Assembly (NCBI GenBank): GCA_002238525.1
Contig: MPMN01000011.1
Span: 1-59,056, forward strand
DNA from: Flavobacteriaceae bacterium bin25
GTDB taxonomy: Bacteria > Bacteroidota > Bacteroidia > Flavobacteriales > Flavobacteriaceae
Reading direction: 5' to 3'
Length of the DNA stretch: 59,056 nucleotides
Both the position numbers and the translations under genes were made by a program. Each line of letters opens with the position of its first letter. Positions within the stretch are counted from its first letter, which is position 1. Positions 17,477 through 26,610 of this stretch are shown in pieces. The notes under the pieces were generated by a model that worked only from the letters and a program-made list of their open reading frames with translations, searched no databases and had not been told where the DNA came from.

Positions 17477-18553
17477 ATGGCAGATTCTTTAACTAAATGG
17501 AACATTCATATTGGTCAAAAGGGATTTGATATTTTGGTTAAAGATATCAATCAATACTCTAGCGGATTTATTTTAGTGGACAGCAACACAAAAGTTCATT
17601 GTCTTGATTTGTTTTTCCGAAAGGCACCCCAATTATCTGACCTTTTAGTCTTGGAAGTTGAAGCTGGAGAAAAGAACAAATCGATTTCAAGTTGCAAGAG
17701 GATTTGGAACGAACTATCTAATCGTTCTGCTGATCGTAAAAGTTGCTTGATTAATTTGGGTGGAGGGATGATCACCGACCTGGGCGGATTTATCGCTTCA
17801 GTTTATAAAAGAGGAATTCCATTCTATAATATCCCAACTTCTCTTCTGGCAATGGTAGATGCTTCGGTTGGTGGTAAAACAGGCATCAATTTTGAGCTAT
17901 TGAAAAACCAAATAGGTACTATTTCAGAACCCAAAATGGTGGTTATTGATTCAAGTTTTTTGGTCTCTATGGATTCAAGAGAACTTGATAGCGGGTATGC
18001 AGAAATGTTTAAAGCAGGATTGATATTAGACAGAGGATATTGGGAACAATTGAAAGACGGAGATTTAAGTGATTTGAAATTTTTATCCAAAAAAATTGAT
18101 GAATCTGTAAGGATAAAAATGCATGTAGTATCAGCCGATAAATATGAAACTAGCTATAGAAAAATCCTAAATTTTGGTCATACCCTAGGACATGCGATTG
18201 AATCGTATTTTTTGACTCTAGAGGAAAGTAAAAGATTGCTTCATGGCGAAGCTATTGTAATTGGTATGATTCTTGAGGCTTATCTCTCTTATAGATTATT
18301 GAAATTTTCCAGTTCTTCTTTGAGTGAAATAACTGAGACAATACTTAGATTTTATACTTTGCCATCAATAACGAATCATCAAAAAAAGGAAATCATCAAT
18401 CTTCTGAAATATGATAAAAAAGTAGATAAGGGAAAACTTCAGTTTGTTTTACTACAGTCGATTGGAAAGGCTAAAATTGATGTGCCGATCGAAGATATGC
18501 AACTGATTGATGAATCTTTTCAATACTACAATTCTATGCTGAATTCCGACTAG
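17477..18553 (+). CDS. aroB: 3-dehydroquinate synthase
   Basis: From the ATG giving MADSLTKWNIHIG the protein has 358 aa, the normal size. A longer frame adds 21 residues that do not look like the family. It converts DAHP to 3-dehydroquinate, the second shikimate step, using NAD and a divalent metal. Motifs: LINLGGGMITDLGGF and VGGKTGINF for NAD binding, GYAEMFKAGLI, and the metal ligands in FGHTLGHAIES and LHGEAIVIGM. Its last 20 bases overlap the end of the convergent ppc gene. Confidence 0.95.
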   Translation: MADSLTKWNIHIGQKGFDILVKDINQYSSGFILVDSNTKVHCLDLFFRKAPQLSDLLVLEVEAGEKNKSISSCKRIWNELSNRSADRKSCLINLGGGMITDLGGFIASVYKRGIPFYNIPTSLLAMVDASVGGKTGINFELLKNQIGTISEPKMVVIDSSFLVSMDSRELDSGYAEMFKAGLILDRGYWEQLKDGDLSDLKFLSKKIDESVRIKMHVVSADKYETSYRKILNFGHTLGHAIESYFLTLEESKRLLHGEAIVIGMILEAYLSYRLLKFSSSSLSEITETILRFYTLPSITNHQKKEIINLLKYDKKVDKGKLQFVLLQSIGKAKIDVPIEDMQLIDESFQYYNSMLNSD

Positions 18554-21140
18554 CATTGATATTACCAAAAAGAGACCTGATAACTAATTTTTCTAGGGAT
18601 TCTAATTCTTTATCATTTTTATTCTCTTCTTTCTGTAACTGATTTACTTTTTGTAGAGCAAATTGCTGGATTGTCAAAAGGGGTAAAGCAATTTCTTCTC
18701 GCACTTTTATTGACTCTTTGCCAGTTGGCTCGTATTCCATAAGCGTTTTGAAACCACTGATTTCCAGAAGCATTGTTTTTGTCAATTTGTATTCATTGTA
18801 AATCAACAGCCAAAATTCCCCAAATTCGGGATCTTCTTTCATGTATGAGGTCAAATCAAAAAAGGATTTCGTCAAACTCATCATACTGTTGAACACCAAG
18901 GTCCTGAAAAACCTAGATTCCACAAATAATTTTTTCACTTGATTGATTTGTCCTTCTCGTTTAAATTCATTGATCGCAGATCCCACTCCATAGAATCCAG
19001 GTACATTTTGTTTTAGTAAACTCCAGCCACCGACAAAAGGTATGGCTCTAAGGTCTTCAAAGACAAAGTTTTGAGATTTCCCTCTCTTTGCCGGCCTGCT
19101 TCCGATATTTGTTCGCGTATAATAGGGCAATGTGGACATTTTCAGGAGGTAGGGAATAAATTTTGGGTGTTGTTTGAAAGTAGAATAAACTTGATAACTC
19201 TTTTCGGCCAAATACTTCAGTGTTTTTATATTGGATTTTGAAAGAGTATTTTCCTCATCTAAAATTAGTCTAGACCTAATACCTGCACTAAGGAGTTGCT
19301 CAAAATTGAATCTTGAGGAATCTTTACTACCGAAGGTGGTACTGATAGTTTGCCCTTGAATGGTTACCTGAATATCATCAGATATGATGGTATTACCTCT
19401 TGAGGCGTAAAATTGATGCGTGTTGCCTCCTCCTCTTGCTGGAGGTCCTCCCCTACCATCAAAAAAAGTAACTCTAATACCAAGTTTATCAGACAACTGA
19501 CTGAGTTCTTGTTTGGCTAAATAAATACTCCAATTGGCCATTAAATATCCACCATCTTTGGTGCCATCTGAAAATCCGAGCATAATGGTCTGATGATTCT
19601 TACGACTGGCTAAGTGTTTTCGGTAATTAGGGTTTGAGTACAATCCCTTCATTACAGATGAGGATGTCTTTAAATCACTAATGGTTTCAAATAAAGGAAT
19701 AAAGTCGACAGTTAATTTCTTCCATCCTGAAAGACGGTAAAAAGCAAATAACTGAAGTATGTCTTCAATTGAACGGGTATTGCTAACTATGTATCTGTTG
19801 CATGATCTTTCACCGTTGGACAATTGAATTTTTTTCATCAGACGAATACTTTCCAAAGTATGTCGGGTAATTTCATCATCAAATAGAGATGGGGGAACAT
19901 CACCATGAAGATTTGACAAGACTTTTAGCCGGCTTTCAGTCGAAAGTTTTTTGTATCCTTTTTTCAGTCCTTCGACATATTGATGAATATCTGGGTGATT
20001 CAAAATGTCCAAAAACACTTTATTGTGGATGCGGGAGTCTTGTCTAAAATCTAAAGTGGCAAAATGGGTGCCAAATAATTTGACCTTGTGAATCAAATCA
20101 ATGACTTTATAGACAAACAACCCATTGTGTTTTTTTTCTAAATCGTCAAGAATACTTTTCAAGCTTTCTATGACGAAAGGGGCAGAAAAATGCACTTCAG
20201 AATTCGGATTATATAGTTGATGATAAAGCCTATTTTCTAATTCGAGCACTTTTTTATCAACACCTGGGAATGTGATTCTTTTTTTTAGTTCAATTATATC
20301 TTTATAGTAACAGCGTAAAATTGTGAAATTCAATCTTTTGGCTGTCTTTAAAGTAATTTCGGGTGTCACATATGGATTGCCATCTCGATCGCCTCCGGGC
20401 CAAAAACCAAAATCAAAGATAGGATTTTCAACTATTTTGTTGTCAAATAAATGAACTGAAATGTAGTTACATATAGCACTTGCTGTGTGATAAAAAATAT
20501 TCTCTAAATACCATAAGAGGCTAACAGCTTCATCGTAAGGTGTGGGCTTTTTCTTTTTGAAAAATGGAGTCATGCCAAGTTGTATCAACAACTCTTGGCT
20601 TTTTAGGAAATCACCTTGTTTAATCGCATCACTCAGATCATTGATTAGAATTAGTACGGTATCTGGATAAAACTGCGTGGGATGTGCGGTTAGAACTATC
20701 CGAATGTTGTAGGACTTTAAAAAGTTTTGAACTTGTTTATACTTATCTACTTCAAATACTTCTTCTTTCAAATTCCTTAGTGATCCCCGGCCATATCTAT
20801 TATTTATTTTATAAAATGCAGCATCTTCTATAGCATCAAACAGAACTATTTGACGTTCGATGTATTGTATCAATCGAAAAAGAAAATCTAGTTTTTGCTT
20901 TTCTGAATACTTGGACAGAAATTTTTCAGAAAATTCTTCTACAATCTGTTTTGGATTCAGTCCCTTTTTATATCCTGATTTACAAGCATCAGAAAAAAGG
21001 GGTAGCATAATCGAAGTATTCTGAATTTGATCAAATGGTAGTGTCAGAAACAGGCTATTGAAGATGCGGTACTTTGAAAGGACATAATCCTTAAACCGTT
21101 CAATTTTGGATTCATCGTCTTGATTCTGAATTTCTATCAT
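18534..21140 (-). CDS. ppc: phosphoenolpyruvate carboxylase
   Basis: The 868-aa enzyme makes oxaloacetate from PEP and bicarbonate to refill the TCA cycle. Active-site blocks are VLTAHPTQ with the catalytic His, GFWPGGDRDGNPYVTPE, MLGFSDGTKDGGY and FFDGRGGPPARGGGN with the Arg/Gly loop. It starts with ATG inside the stop of the Lrp-type regulator gene (4-base ATGA overlap), so the pair is translationally coupled and the regulator may respond to a metabolite linked to this step. Length is normal. Confidence 0.96.
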   Translation of the reverse strand: MIEIQNQDDESKIERFKDYVLSKYRIFNSLFLTLPFDQIQNTSIMLPLFSDACKSGYKKGLNPKQIVEEFSEKFLSKYSEKQKLDFLFRLIQYIERQIVLFDAIEDAAFYKINNRYGRGSLRNLKEEVFEVDKYKQVQNFLKSYNIRIVLTAHPTQFYPDTVLILINDLSDAIKQGDFLKSQELLIQLGMTPFFKKKKPTPYDEAVSLLWYLENIFYHTASAICNYISVHLFDNKIVENPIFDFGFWPGGDRDGNPYVTPEITLKTAKRLNFTILRCYYKDIIELKKRITFPGVDKKVLELENRLYHQLYNPNSEVHFSAPFVIESLKSILDDLEKKHNGLFVYKVIDLIHKVKLFGTHFATLDFRQDSRIHNKVFLDILNHPDIHQYVEGLKKGYKKLSTESRLKVLSNLHGDVPPSLFDDEITRHTLESIRLMKKIQLSNGERSCNRYIVSNTRSIEDILQLFAFYRLSGWKKLTVDFIPLFETISDLKTSSSVMKGLYSNPNYRKHLASRKNHQTIMLGFSDGTKDGGYLMANWSIYLAKQELSQLSDKLGIRVTFFDGRGGPPARGGGNTHQFYASRGNTIISDDIQVTIQGQTISTTFGSKDSSRFNFEQLLSAGIRSRLILDEENTLSKSNIKTLKYLAEKSYQVYSTFKQHPKFIPYLLKMSTLPYYTRTNIGSRPAKRGKSQNFVFEDLRAIPFVGGWSLLKQNVPGFYGVGSAINEFKREGQINQVKKLFVESRFFRTLVFNSMMSLTKSFFDLTSYMKEDPEFGEFWLLIYNEYKLTKTMLLEISGFKTLMEYEPTGKESIKVREEIALPLLTIQQFALQKVNQLQKEENKNDKELESLEKLVIRSLFGNINASRNSA

Positions 21141-21634
21141 GAGTGGGATATGGATTTAAACATATAATCCAATAGACGAGATTTATCATTGATTACTTCT
21201 TCCATTGAAATAAATGATTCGGTCCTTCGGACTCCCTTGATTTCGTTGATGTTAAAAATGATTTCCTTGAGATGGAGGTTGTCTCTGGTGCGAACTTTAC
21301 AAAAGATATTTTGACTTCCAGAATCGACATGTGAGATGGTTGTAATAAATGGTATTTCCTTTAGTTTTTTCAATACACCATTGATAACGTTTCTGTTGGT
21401 TCGACTCAAATAAACACCCACATATGACATTACTGGAAATCCAAGTTTCACGTAATCTAAATTGAGGTTTGTTCCCAAGATAACGCCCGAATCTAGTAAC
21501 TTTTTAACACGTACATGAACGGTTCCGTTTGACACATTCAATTTTTTCGCAACTTGAGTGAATGGTATCCGTGTGTTTTGAACTAGAAGTTCTAGAATCT
21601 GATAATCAATGTGATCAATTTTTTCCATTTTCAT
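21137..21634 (-). CDS. Lrp/AsnC family transcriptional regulator
   Basis: The 165-aa protein has an N-terminal AsnC-type HTH (DYQILELLVQNTRIPFTQVAK, LNVSNGTVHVRVKKLLDSG) and a C-terminal RAM-like ligand-binding domain (residues 70-150, ending in SFISMEEVI). Proteins of this kind form octamers and sense amino acids. The gene lies directly upstream of ppc with an ATGA overlap. Control of ppc or anaplerosis is an inference from that coupling. Confidence 0.92.
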   Translation of the reverse strand: MKMEKIDHIDYQILELLVQNTRIPFTQVAKKLNVSNGTVHVRVKKLLDSGVILGTNLNLDYVKLGFPVMSYVGVYLSRTNRNVINGVLKKLKEIPFITTISHVDSGSQNIFCKVRTRDNLHLKEIIFNINEIKGVRRTESFISMEEVINDKSRLLDYMFKSISHS

Positions 21635-22036
21635 AAGTTCAAAGGTACAAATTTGAAACCTACTAATTTGAATGTGTATTATTAACCAACATAAAATGTG
21701 TAGTTGAGAACCTGCAGTTTCAAGTTCTTATAGCATATAGAGTTTTTCCTGCTTTGTTATTGAGTTGAATTATAAAATTTAGGTACATATAACCCATAAT
21801 TTTAATACTAAAAGACTAAAAAATCAATTTCGAGCAAAGCTATGAGTACACAAAGCGTTAAAATAATTTGCATTAATGGGTTGATTCTAGAATTAATAAA
21901 AGTCTGATTTGAGAAAAGACATCATCAGAATGTAACATCTGAAAACAACATTTATTCTTAAGTAAATTATGGAATAATTGTTATTAGAGAACTTCCGATA
22001 CATAAAGATGAATGTGTAAAGATTTTATTTCAATCT
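21635..22036. other. intergenic, promoter region of lrp-ppc
   Basis: About 400 AT-rich bases precede the Lrp-type gene. No open frame or clear RNA structure is visible. Confidence 0.4.
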
Positions 22037-23197
22037 CTAAACTGTCAAATACGACTCAATAATTTGGTTGAGATACTCATTTTGAATTTCAGTATGATTA
22101 TCCACTTCTATGGTTTTGAATTTTTTCTGGTCCGAACAATTCAATTCAAAATGAGCTTTAACCTGAGCATGATGATATTGTTTTGAAATAATAGGAACGT
22201 ATTTGATTTTATCGTCTAATAATTTCTCTTTTAAATCGACAAATAACTTTTTATGGTATTCTACTTTACCGTTTGACTGAATCCAAACATTTTGTAAAAG
22301 GATATCAGAAAACTCTATTGAATTTTTCGGTAATTCAAGGTAGCTGACTAACACTTTACTCCGAATAAAAAATGTAGATTTAGTTACTTCAAGTAGGAAA
22401 TATTTCAGTGAACTATATACTAGATTTGCTACTTTTTTTCTGGAATAGTCTCCAGGAATAAAGCCGGCTTCAACCAATATAGTAGGGGTATTTAGAGTGA
22501 TAAATTTATCTCCAACACAATGGGGATTAAAACTATCACTATATAATGCTATTTGATTAGAGAAACTATCCAATGCATTATTGATCATTAATAATATATA
22601 GTGCATAGCCTTTACCCTAGCAGAATTTATACTTTTTTGGTTTTCTCCAGCAGAAGGTGCCAAAAAAGCAATTGCTGTGGGTTCTCCACCCAATCCAGCA
22701 GCATAAATTGGTCTCTGATCGTGAAGATTTAGGCAAAGGTGAGGTTGAATATCCTCATGTAATTTACTCAGAACTACGCTTTCTGGTTGAGTCAAATTTT
22801 GTGCGTCCCTGTTCAGATCAACCCCAGAAGAATTTTCCCTTTTATGCAATAATGCTCCGTCTGGATTTAGTTGCATAATAATTGAAACCTGAATATGTTC
22901 AAGCATATATTCAAAGTTCATATTATTAGATCTCTTAGATGAAATCATTTTCAATACCCACTCAAGAAGAAACTTTAAAGCCCAGGTTGTTGTTGGTTCA
23001 TTTCCGTGCATTTGAGACCATATTAGTACTCTATATTCGCCCTTGCCAAATTGAATCAGGTTTATAGGTAATTCATTACAAGAAGCTCCAACTTGTGTTA
23101 TCTTAAAGATAGGGTAAGGTTTTAACTCATCTATAAACGAATCAACCAAAGAAGGAGGGAAATACGTGCTCATACCGCACAAAACTAATTCAGCCAC
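22037..23197 (-). CDS. M14 family zinc carboxypeptidase-like protein
   Basis: The 386-aa protein has the M14 zinc site: SQMHGNEPT (His64, Glu67), the arginine/asparagine motif VDLNRDAQ, NLHDQR with the third ligand His, and ILVEAGFIPGDYS with the catalytic Glu. There is no signal peptide, so it acts in the cytoplasm. The C-terminal 90 residues, after KSTFF, form an extra beta-rich domain. Members of this Bacteroidota group may act on murein peptides or modified peptides, and the substrate cannot be told. It stands alone. Confidence 0.85.
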   Translation of the reverse strand: MAELVLCGMSTYFPPSLVDSFIDELKPYPIFKITQVGASCNELPINLIQFGKGEYRVLIWSQMHGNEPTTTWALKFLLEWVLKMISSKRSNNMNFEYMLEHIQVSIIMQLNPDGALLHKRENSSGVDLNRDAQNLTQPESVVLSKLHEDIQPHLCLNLHDQRPIYAAGLGGEPTAIAFLAPSAGENQKSINSARVKAMHYILLMINNALDSFSNQIALYSDSFNPHCVGDKFITLNTPTILVEAGFIPGDYSRKKVANLVYSSLKYFLLEVTKSTFFIRSKVLVSYLELPKNSIEFSDILLQNVWIQSNGKVEYHKKLFVDLKEKLLDDKIKYVPIISKQYHHAQVKAHFELNCSDQKKFKTIEVDNHTEIQNEYLNQIIESYLTV

Positions 23198-23760
23198 TCA
23201 TTATATGCTAATACCCTTCAGAAATATATTCTCAGTTATCAACATCAATAAAATCAAAGCCATATAATAAACACCTTACCAACATAAAATCATTATACAT
23301 ATGTGAAATAAACAAAACAAATATCAGTATATATGTAAACCCTTGAATTTAGTTTTATAAACATGCGGTTAAAAACAAAGGATGATCTATAACACAATGT
23401 AGAGAACACGGCAAAAGATATGATAAAAATGTAAACATTAATGAATCTTATTTGATGATGTTTACAATAGTATTTTAGTTGTCCAATGTGAAATGGTATA
23501 CTTTAAAATCCAACATGATAGAAAATTAGAAGAATAACTTCATTCAAATCTAAAAGAATGACATTCAAGCAGAGATGATAGGGATTGCTTTACAATAGAT
23601 ATATAGAAATGTGAACAATTTATAAAAGATAGATATGTGAAATATAATTTTTCTATAGTAACAAATGTATACTTTACATCAATTACAAGTTGATTTACAA
23701 AAGTCAATAGTTTTGATCAGTAATATAGAATTGTTATTTTTGGAAGGATAAAATTTAGAA
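23198..23760. other. long AT-rich intergenic region upstream of the XRE regulator
   Basis: This stretch of about 560 bases has no coding signal but many copies of ATGTAAAC- or ATGTGAA-like words. A perfect 9-base inverted repeat within it is listed separately. It is probably regulatory for the downstream XRE gene. Confidence 0.4.
23430..23466. promoter_or_regulatory. inverted repeat TGTAAACAT / ATGTTTACA, possible operator
   Basis: TGTAAACAT at 23430-23438 and ATGTTTACA at 23458-23466 form a perfect 9-base dyad separated by 19 bases. It lies about 300 bases upstream of the XRE-type regulator gene. Related half-sites (ATGTAAAC, ATGTGAAC) recur in the same gap. It could bind the adjacent regulator, but AT-rich DNA makes such dyads less rare. 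Confidence 0.35.
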
Positions 23761-24237
23761 ATGATTAAGCTAGATGAATTGTTGAATCGGATTCGTTTGG
23801 TTATGGAATCTCATGGATTGTCATATACTGAGTTCGCAAATAAAATTGGAGTGCAACGTTCAGTATTATCACACGTTTTTTCTAAGCGAAATCGACCAAG
23901 TCTAGATTTTCTCTTAAGAATTCATGACTCCTTTGATTCGGTAACATTAGATTGGTTGGTTTTAGGAATCGGAAAATTCGAATCATTAAACAATTCATTA
24001 AATGACGAACCGGAAAATCCATACCCTATTGCTCAGGTAGGAATGGTTTCAAATAATAATGAATCAAATCAAAAGATAAACAGTGATACCAAGACTAATA
24101 AACCTTCTGAAAAATCTGATTTTCAACAATTATCAGAAGAGCAACAACCCCACCTCTCCCCTATTTCAACACCAAAGGAAATAGTCTATTTTTTTGATGA
24201 TGGTAGTTTTAAAATTTTTAGAGAGAGAAACAAATAG
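23761..24237 (+). CDS. XRE family transcriptional regulator
   Basis: The 158-aa protein has an N-terminal lambda-repressor-like HTH at residues 6-62: LSYTEFANKIGVQRSVLSHVFSKRNRPSLDFLLRI and then DWLVLGIG. The rest is a hydrophilic Asn/Ser/Glu-rich tail with a final strand IVYFFDDGSFKIF. Such proteins with a low-complexity tail are frequent in Bacteroidota and their targets are unknown. The next gene, a small lipoprotein, starts 18 bases after its stop, which suggests co-transcription. Confidence 0.88.
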   Translation: MIKLDELLNRIRLVMESHGLSYTEFANKIGVQRSVLSHVFSKRNRPSLDFLLRIHDSFDSVTLDWLVLGIGKFESLNNSLNDEPENPYPIAQVGMVSNNNESNQKINSDTKTNKPSEKSDFQQLSEEQQPHLSPISTPKEIVYFFDDGSFKIFRERNK

Positions 24238-24255
24238 TTTTTAGTTTTGCTTCCT

Positions 24256-24663
24256 ATGAATCAAGGAGGTTTTATATTTATTTTTGCCTTTCTTTTTGTA
24301 TTAGGTGGCTGTTATTCAGTAGAAAGGAATTGCAAGGATTTTCGAGTGGGTACATTTTCATATACAGCCCTAATTAACAATGAACTGCAAACCTCAATAT
24401 TTGTCCGAGATACTCTATACGAAATCGAAAGTTTTCAGGGCAAAATAGATTCATCTTCTATTCGATGGGTTAATGATTGTGAATTTATATTAACCAAATT
24501 GAATCCGAAGAACAACAAAGACAAAAGACCTATCAGAATAAAGATTCTAACCACAGATACGAATCAATATACTTTCGAATATGCAAGTGTTGGCAACAAT
24601 AAAAATGTGGTGAGGGGTACAGTGTATAAAATCAAGAGCAAAAATGAGATCAACCAACGCTAA
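24256..24663 (+). CDS. small lipoprotein of a Bacteroidota family
   Basis: From the first ATG the product has 135 aa (MNQGGFIFIFAFLFVLGGCY), with lipobox VLGGC. The mature part carries CKDFRVGTFSY, SSSIRWVNDCEFILTKLNP and ILTTDTNQYTFEYASVG. This is a conserved small protein often mislabelled DNA topoisomerase IV in databases. It shows no enzymatic motif and should be a membrane-anchored periplasmic protein of unknown role. It follows the XRE regulator in the same direction. Confidence 0.75.
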   Translation: MNQGGFIFIFAFLFVLGGCYSVERNCKDFRVGTFSYTALINNELQTSIFVRDTLYEIESFQGKIDSSSIRWVNDCEFILTKLNPKNNKDKRPIRIKILTTDTNQYTFEYASVGNNKNVVRGTVYKIKSKNEINQR

Positions 24664-25058
24664 TTAAACAAAATAAATTTTAGTCTAACGGTTGATATAC
24701 ATGAACATTGCATTGTTTTTGTATCTCAAAAAAACATAGGGAGAACGTATTAAAAAATACATAAATCCCTTTTAAAGTTGAGTATGTAAACAATTAAATG
24801 ATAGAATTCTATAGGAATACCGAATATAAAACAAACTAATATATAGTTCTGACTACAACATGAAAAGCATGCAAATGGGATTTGAAGGTGTTAAGGTTAT
24901 AAATGAGGGATATTTTAATTTTTTTTATGCCTTTGTGTGTGTATTATACCATTTACACATTAAAGTTGCTCATAGAAAATTTAATGCCTAAGTTGTTTAG
25001 CAGTAGAGTAAATACATAAACTTATTGAGCAATATAATGTTCGTTATGGTATTACCTT
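24664..25058. other. intergenic, no gene seen
   Basis: About 400 AT-rich bases precede the decayed toxin gene. I see no open frame or RNA gene. Confidence 0.4.
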
Positions 25059-25429
25059 AAAGTTGAGTTACTGAAAGAAGCAAGTATTTTCATCAGTAAA
25101 GTAAGAGATAATAAAGCAAAGAGAAAAATAATAGAAAATATAGAAAAAGTAAAATCAACCAGTACAAGACCCAAAAATATACAAGAAGATTATAGGAACT
25201 GACTTATATGAATTTAGAACTAGATATAACAGAATACAATACAGATTGTTTTCTTTTAAAGATGGCAATAAATTAATTCTTTACGCATGGATTAATCAAA
25301 AAGGATCAAAAAATACCTAGGCAAGAAATCAAAAGAGCAGAAAATATAAGAAATAGATATTTCAATCTTAAAAAAGCCAGACAGCATGAAAAATCCCATA
25401 GCCCCTTCCAAGACCGATGGGATAGATGA
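25059..25429 (+). pseudogene. frameshifted HigB/Gp49-like toxin gene
   Basis: Three reading-frame pieces joined across two frameshifts rebuild a Gp49/HigB-type RNase toxin. The N-terminal helix reads ISKVRDNKAKRKIIENIEKV. The core reads GTDLYEFRTRYNRIQYRLFS followed by KDGNKLILYAW and QKGSKN. After the second shift comes PRQEIKRAENIRNRYF. The order ELR/EFRT, YR-F, K--KTP, EI--A-R-Y is the family signature. The shifts fall near 25190 and 25317. An antitoxin-like ORF starts within its end, as expected for a higBA pair. The gene is surely dead unless the sequence has two errors. Confidence 0.65.
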
Positions 25430-25763
25430 ATGGAATTCCAAAGCTCCTGATGAATTACAAATCACCCCTTTTGATGATTTGTTGAAAAAAGATTTCGGGG
25501 AGATTGGAAGCGAAACTAGAAATGCCTTTGAATTAAAAATAGTCGCCGATATTTTAAAAGATGAAATTAATAGAGTAATGAATTTAAAAGATGGCCTCAT
25601 TAGTCCAAATAGTCCCCATAAAAAAGAGTTATACAAGATATTAAACCAAACTAGAAAAGATCTAAATTCAATAATCATAAAAATGAGCAGTATCCTAGAT
25701 AAGGATGATGCAAATGAGGTTGATGTCTGTAATGCAGAAAATCCTAGAACTACTTTGTTATAA
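25386..25763 (+). CDS. antitoxin-like ORF next to the dead toxin
   Basis: The 125-aa ORF contains ITPFDDLLKKDFGEIGSETRNAFELKIVADILKDEI, read here in two parts: the segment up to GEIGSETR and the segment ELKIVADILKDEI. This resembles the N-terminal part of HigA-type antitoxins (G-IGT--R-EFE-K-AD-LGE-IK). The expected HTH that should follow is not visible. Instead the tail is a charged helix (KKELYKILNQTRKDLNSIII). It overlaps the end of the toxin remnant. It may be a residual antitoxin or a decaying frame. A longer open frame on the opposite strand is hydrophobic and less credible. Confidence 0.5.
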   Translation: MKNPIAPSKTDGIDEWNSKAPDELQITPFDDLLKKDFGEIGSETRNAFELKIVADILKDEINRVMNLKDGLISPNSPHKKELYKILNQTRKDLNSIIIKMSSILDKDDANEVDVCNAENPRTTLL

Positions 25764-25952
25764 GGAGATCTCATCTTCATTGACTTAGCACTCGTTTAAG
25801 TATTTTCAACCGGCGAAAAAAGAATAATGAATTTTATTTTTAAGATTGTAGATTGAACTAGCCAATGCAACTTTAAAAAGAGAGCAAATACAATAAAATT
25901 TGAACACTAAATCTCCTGCCTAAACCGCAGAACTGGCAGACTAAATTATCAG

Positions 25953-26080
25953 AATAATTTCTCTGATGAACCGACAAAACGGTTCAAGTTAGAAGGCTTC
26001 TATGTAGTCGAAATATTAGTTAGTGGTTGATTGTCAAAGCTAGATTGTTGATCTTGACAAATTTGAGCATAGAATCCAAT
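25953..26080. repeat. dispersed repeat, copy A
   Basis: This segment aligns for about 130 bases with 33621-33750, at roughly 70 percent identity by eye. Shared words are AAAACGGTTCAA, TAGTGGTTGATT or TAAGTGGTTGATT, and TTGACAAA. In this copy GAACCG-ACAAAA-CGGTTC makes a perfect hairpin. Read on the minus strand, both copies encode a similar peptide (Q-CQ--SS-DNQPL-N-STT and then NRF), so they are probably remains of the same mobile-element gene. Confidence 0.6.
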
Positions 26081-26273
26081 ATATAGCCTAATGTAATTTT
26101 TAAGGGTTCCTCATAAGTATCCTGATGAATCCGTCAGGCTATCAAAAAAAGTCATGCCTTCAAATCGTAGTTACCCCTAAAGAAGATTAGTCAATAGTCC
26201 ATTCAAAGAGAAATCAAGCAGAATTATCTACTATAGATATGAGCCCTCATTTCTCTCTTAGTATCAGGCGAAT

Positions 26274-26298
26274 AAAAAAACCTGCTATGAAGCAGGTT
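26274..26298 (-). terminator. intrinsic terminator on the minus strand
   Basis: AACCTGCT and AGCAGGTT form a perfect 8-bp stem with a 4-base loop, followed on the minus strand by seven T. No minus-strand gene is annotated just upstream of it, so the transcript it ends is unknown. Confidence 0.7.
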
Positions 26299-26408
26299 AT
26301 GCTGCAGAGTCAAATATCTGACGCGCAAGGTAAGAATTGCTCTTTAGCAGAGCCCTTACATTACAGAGATATGCTTTTTGTACAAACCAATGACAAGCAC
26401 ATGACCAT

Positions 26409-26446
26409 AAAAAAAGGCTTTATCTACTCTTATAGTAGAAAACCTT
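26409..26446 (-). terminator. second intrinsic terminator on the minus strand
   Basis: On the minus strand AAGGTTTTCTACT, a 5-base loop and AGTAGATAAAGCCTT form a stem with small bulges, followed by seven T. With the terminator about 110 bases further on, it suggests one or two short minus-strand transcripts here. A small GGGGA-CAGA-TCCCC hairpin lies just upstream (26455-26468). Confidence 0.55.
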
Positions 26447-26577
26447 GAGGTACCGGGGACAGATCCCCTGTGCGAATTTATAAGTATTTATCGCTGAAAA
26501 ATCCAAGTGAAAAGAAACAAAGGAATATCCTATTTATTCTATCTTTGGACCGAAATATAGCCCCCTCCCTCTTGCCT

Positions 26578-26600
26578 ATTTACACGGATTTTGTCACACT
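26578..26600 (+). repeat. 23-bp repeat resembling an insertion-sequence end, left copy
   Basis: The 23 bases starting ATTTACACGGATTTTG recur in inverted orientation at 37727-37749 with one mismatch. The word TTTACAC-GATTTTGTCACACT resembles terminal repeats of IS256-type elements. It lies 11 bases before the terC start, so it could also carry promoter elements. Confidence 0.55.
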
Positions 26601-26610
26601 AAGATAAAAT

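Noticed and set aside
25292-25780. 162-codon hydrophobic frame antisense to the antitoxin-like ORF
   Set aside because: Its composition is Phe/Ser/Leu-rich as expected for the complement of a Lys/Glu-rich gene. The plus-strand frame fits a toxin-antitoxin context better.
26239-26448. 69-codon frame over the two hairpins
   Set aside because: It spans two terminator hairpins and A7 tracts and has no protein-like features.
26450-26610. Manganese (yybP-ykoY) riboswitch or a tRNA-like element before terC
   Set aside because: The GGGGA-CAGA-TCCCC hairpin alone does not match the riboswitch core, and no cloverleaf can be formed.
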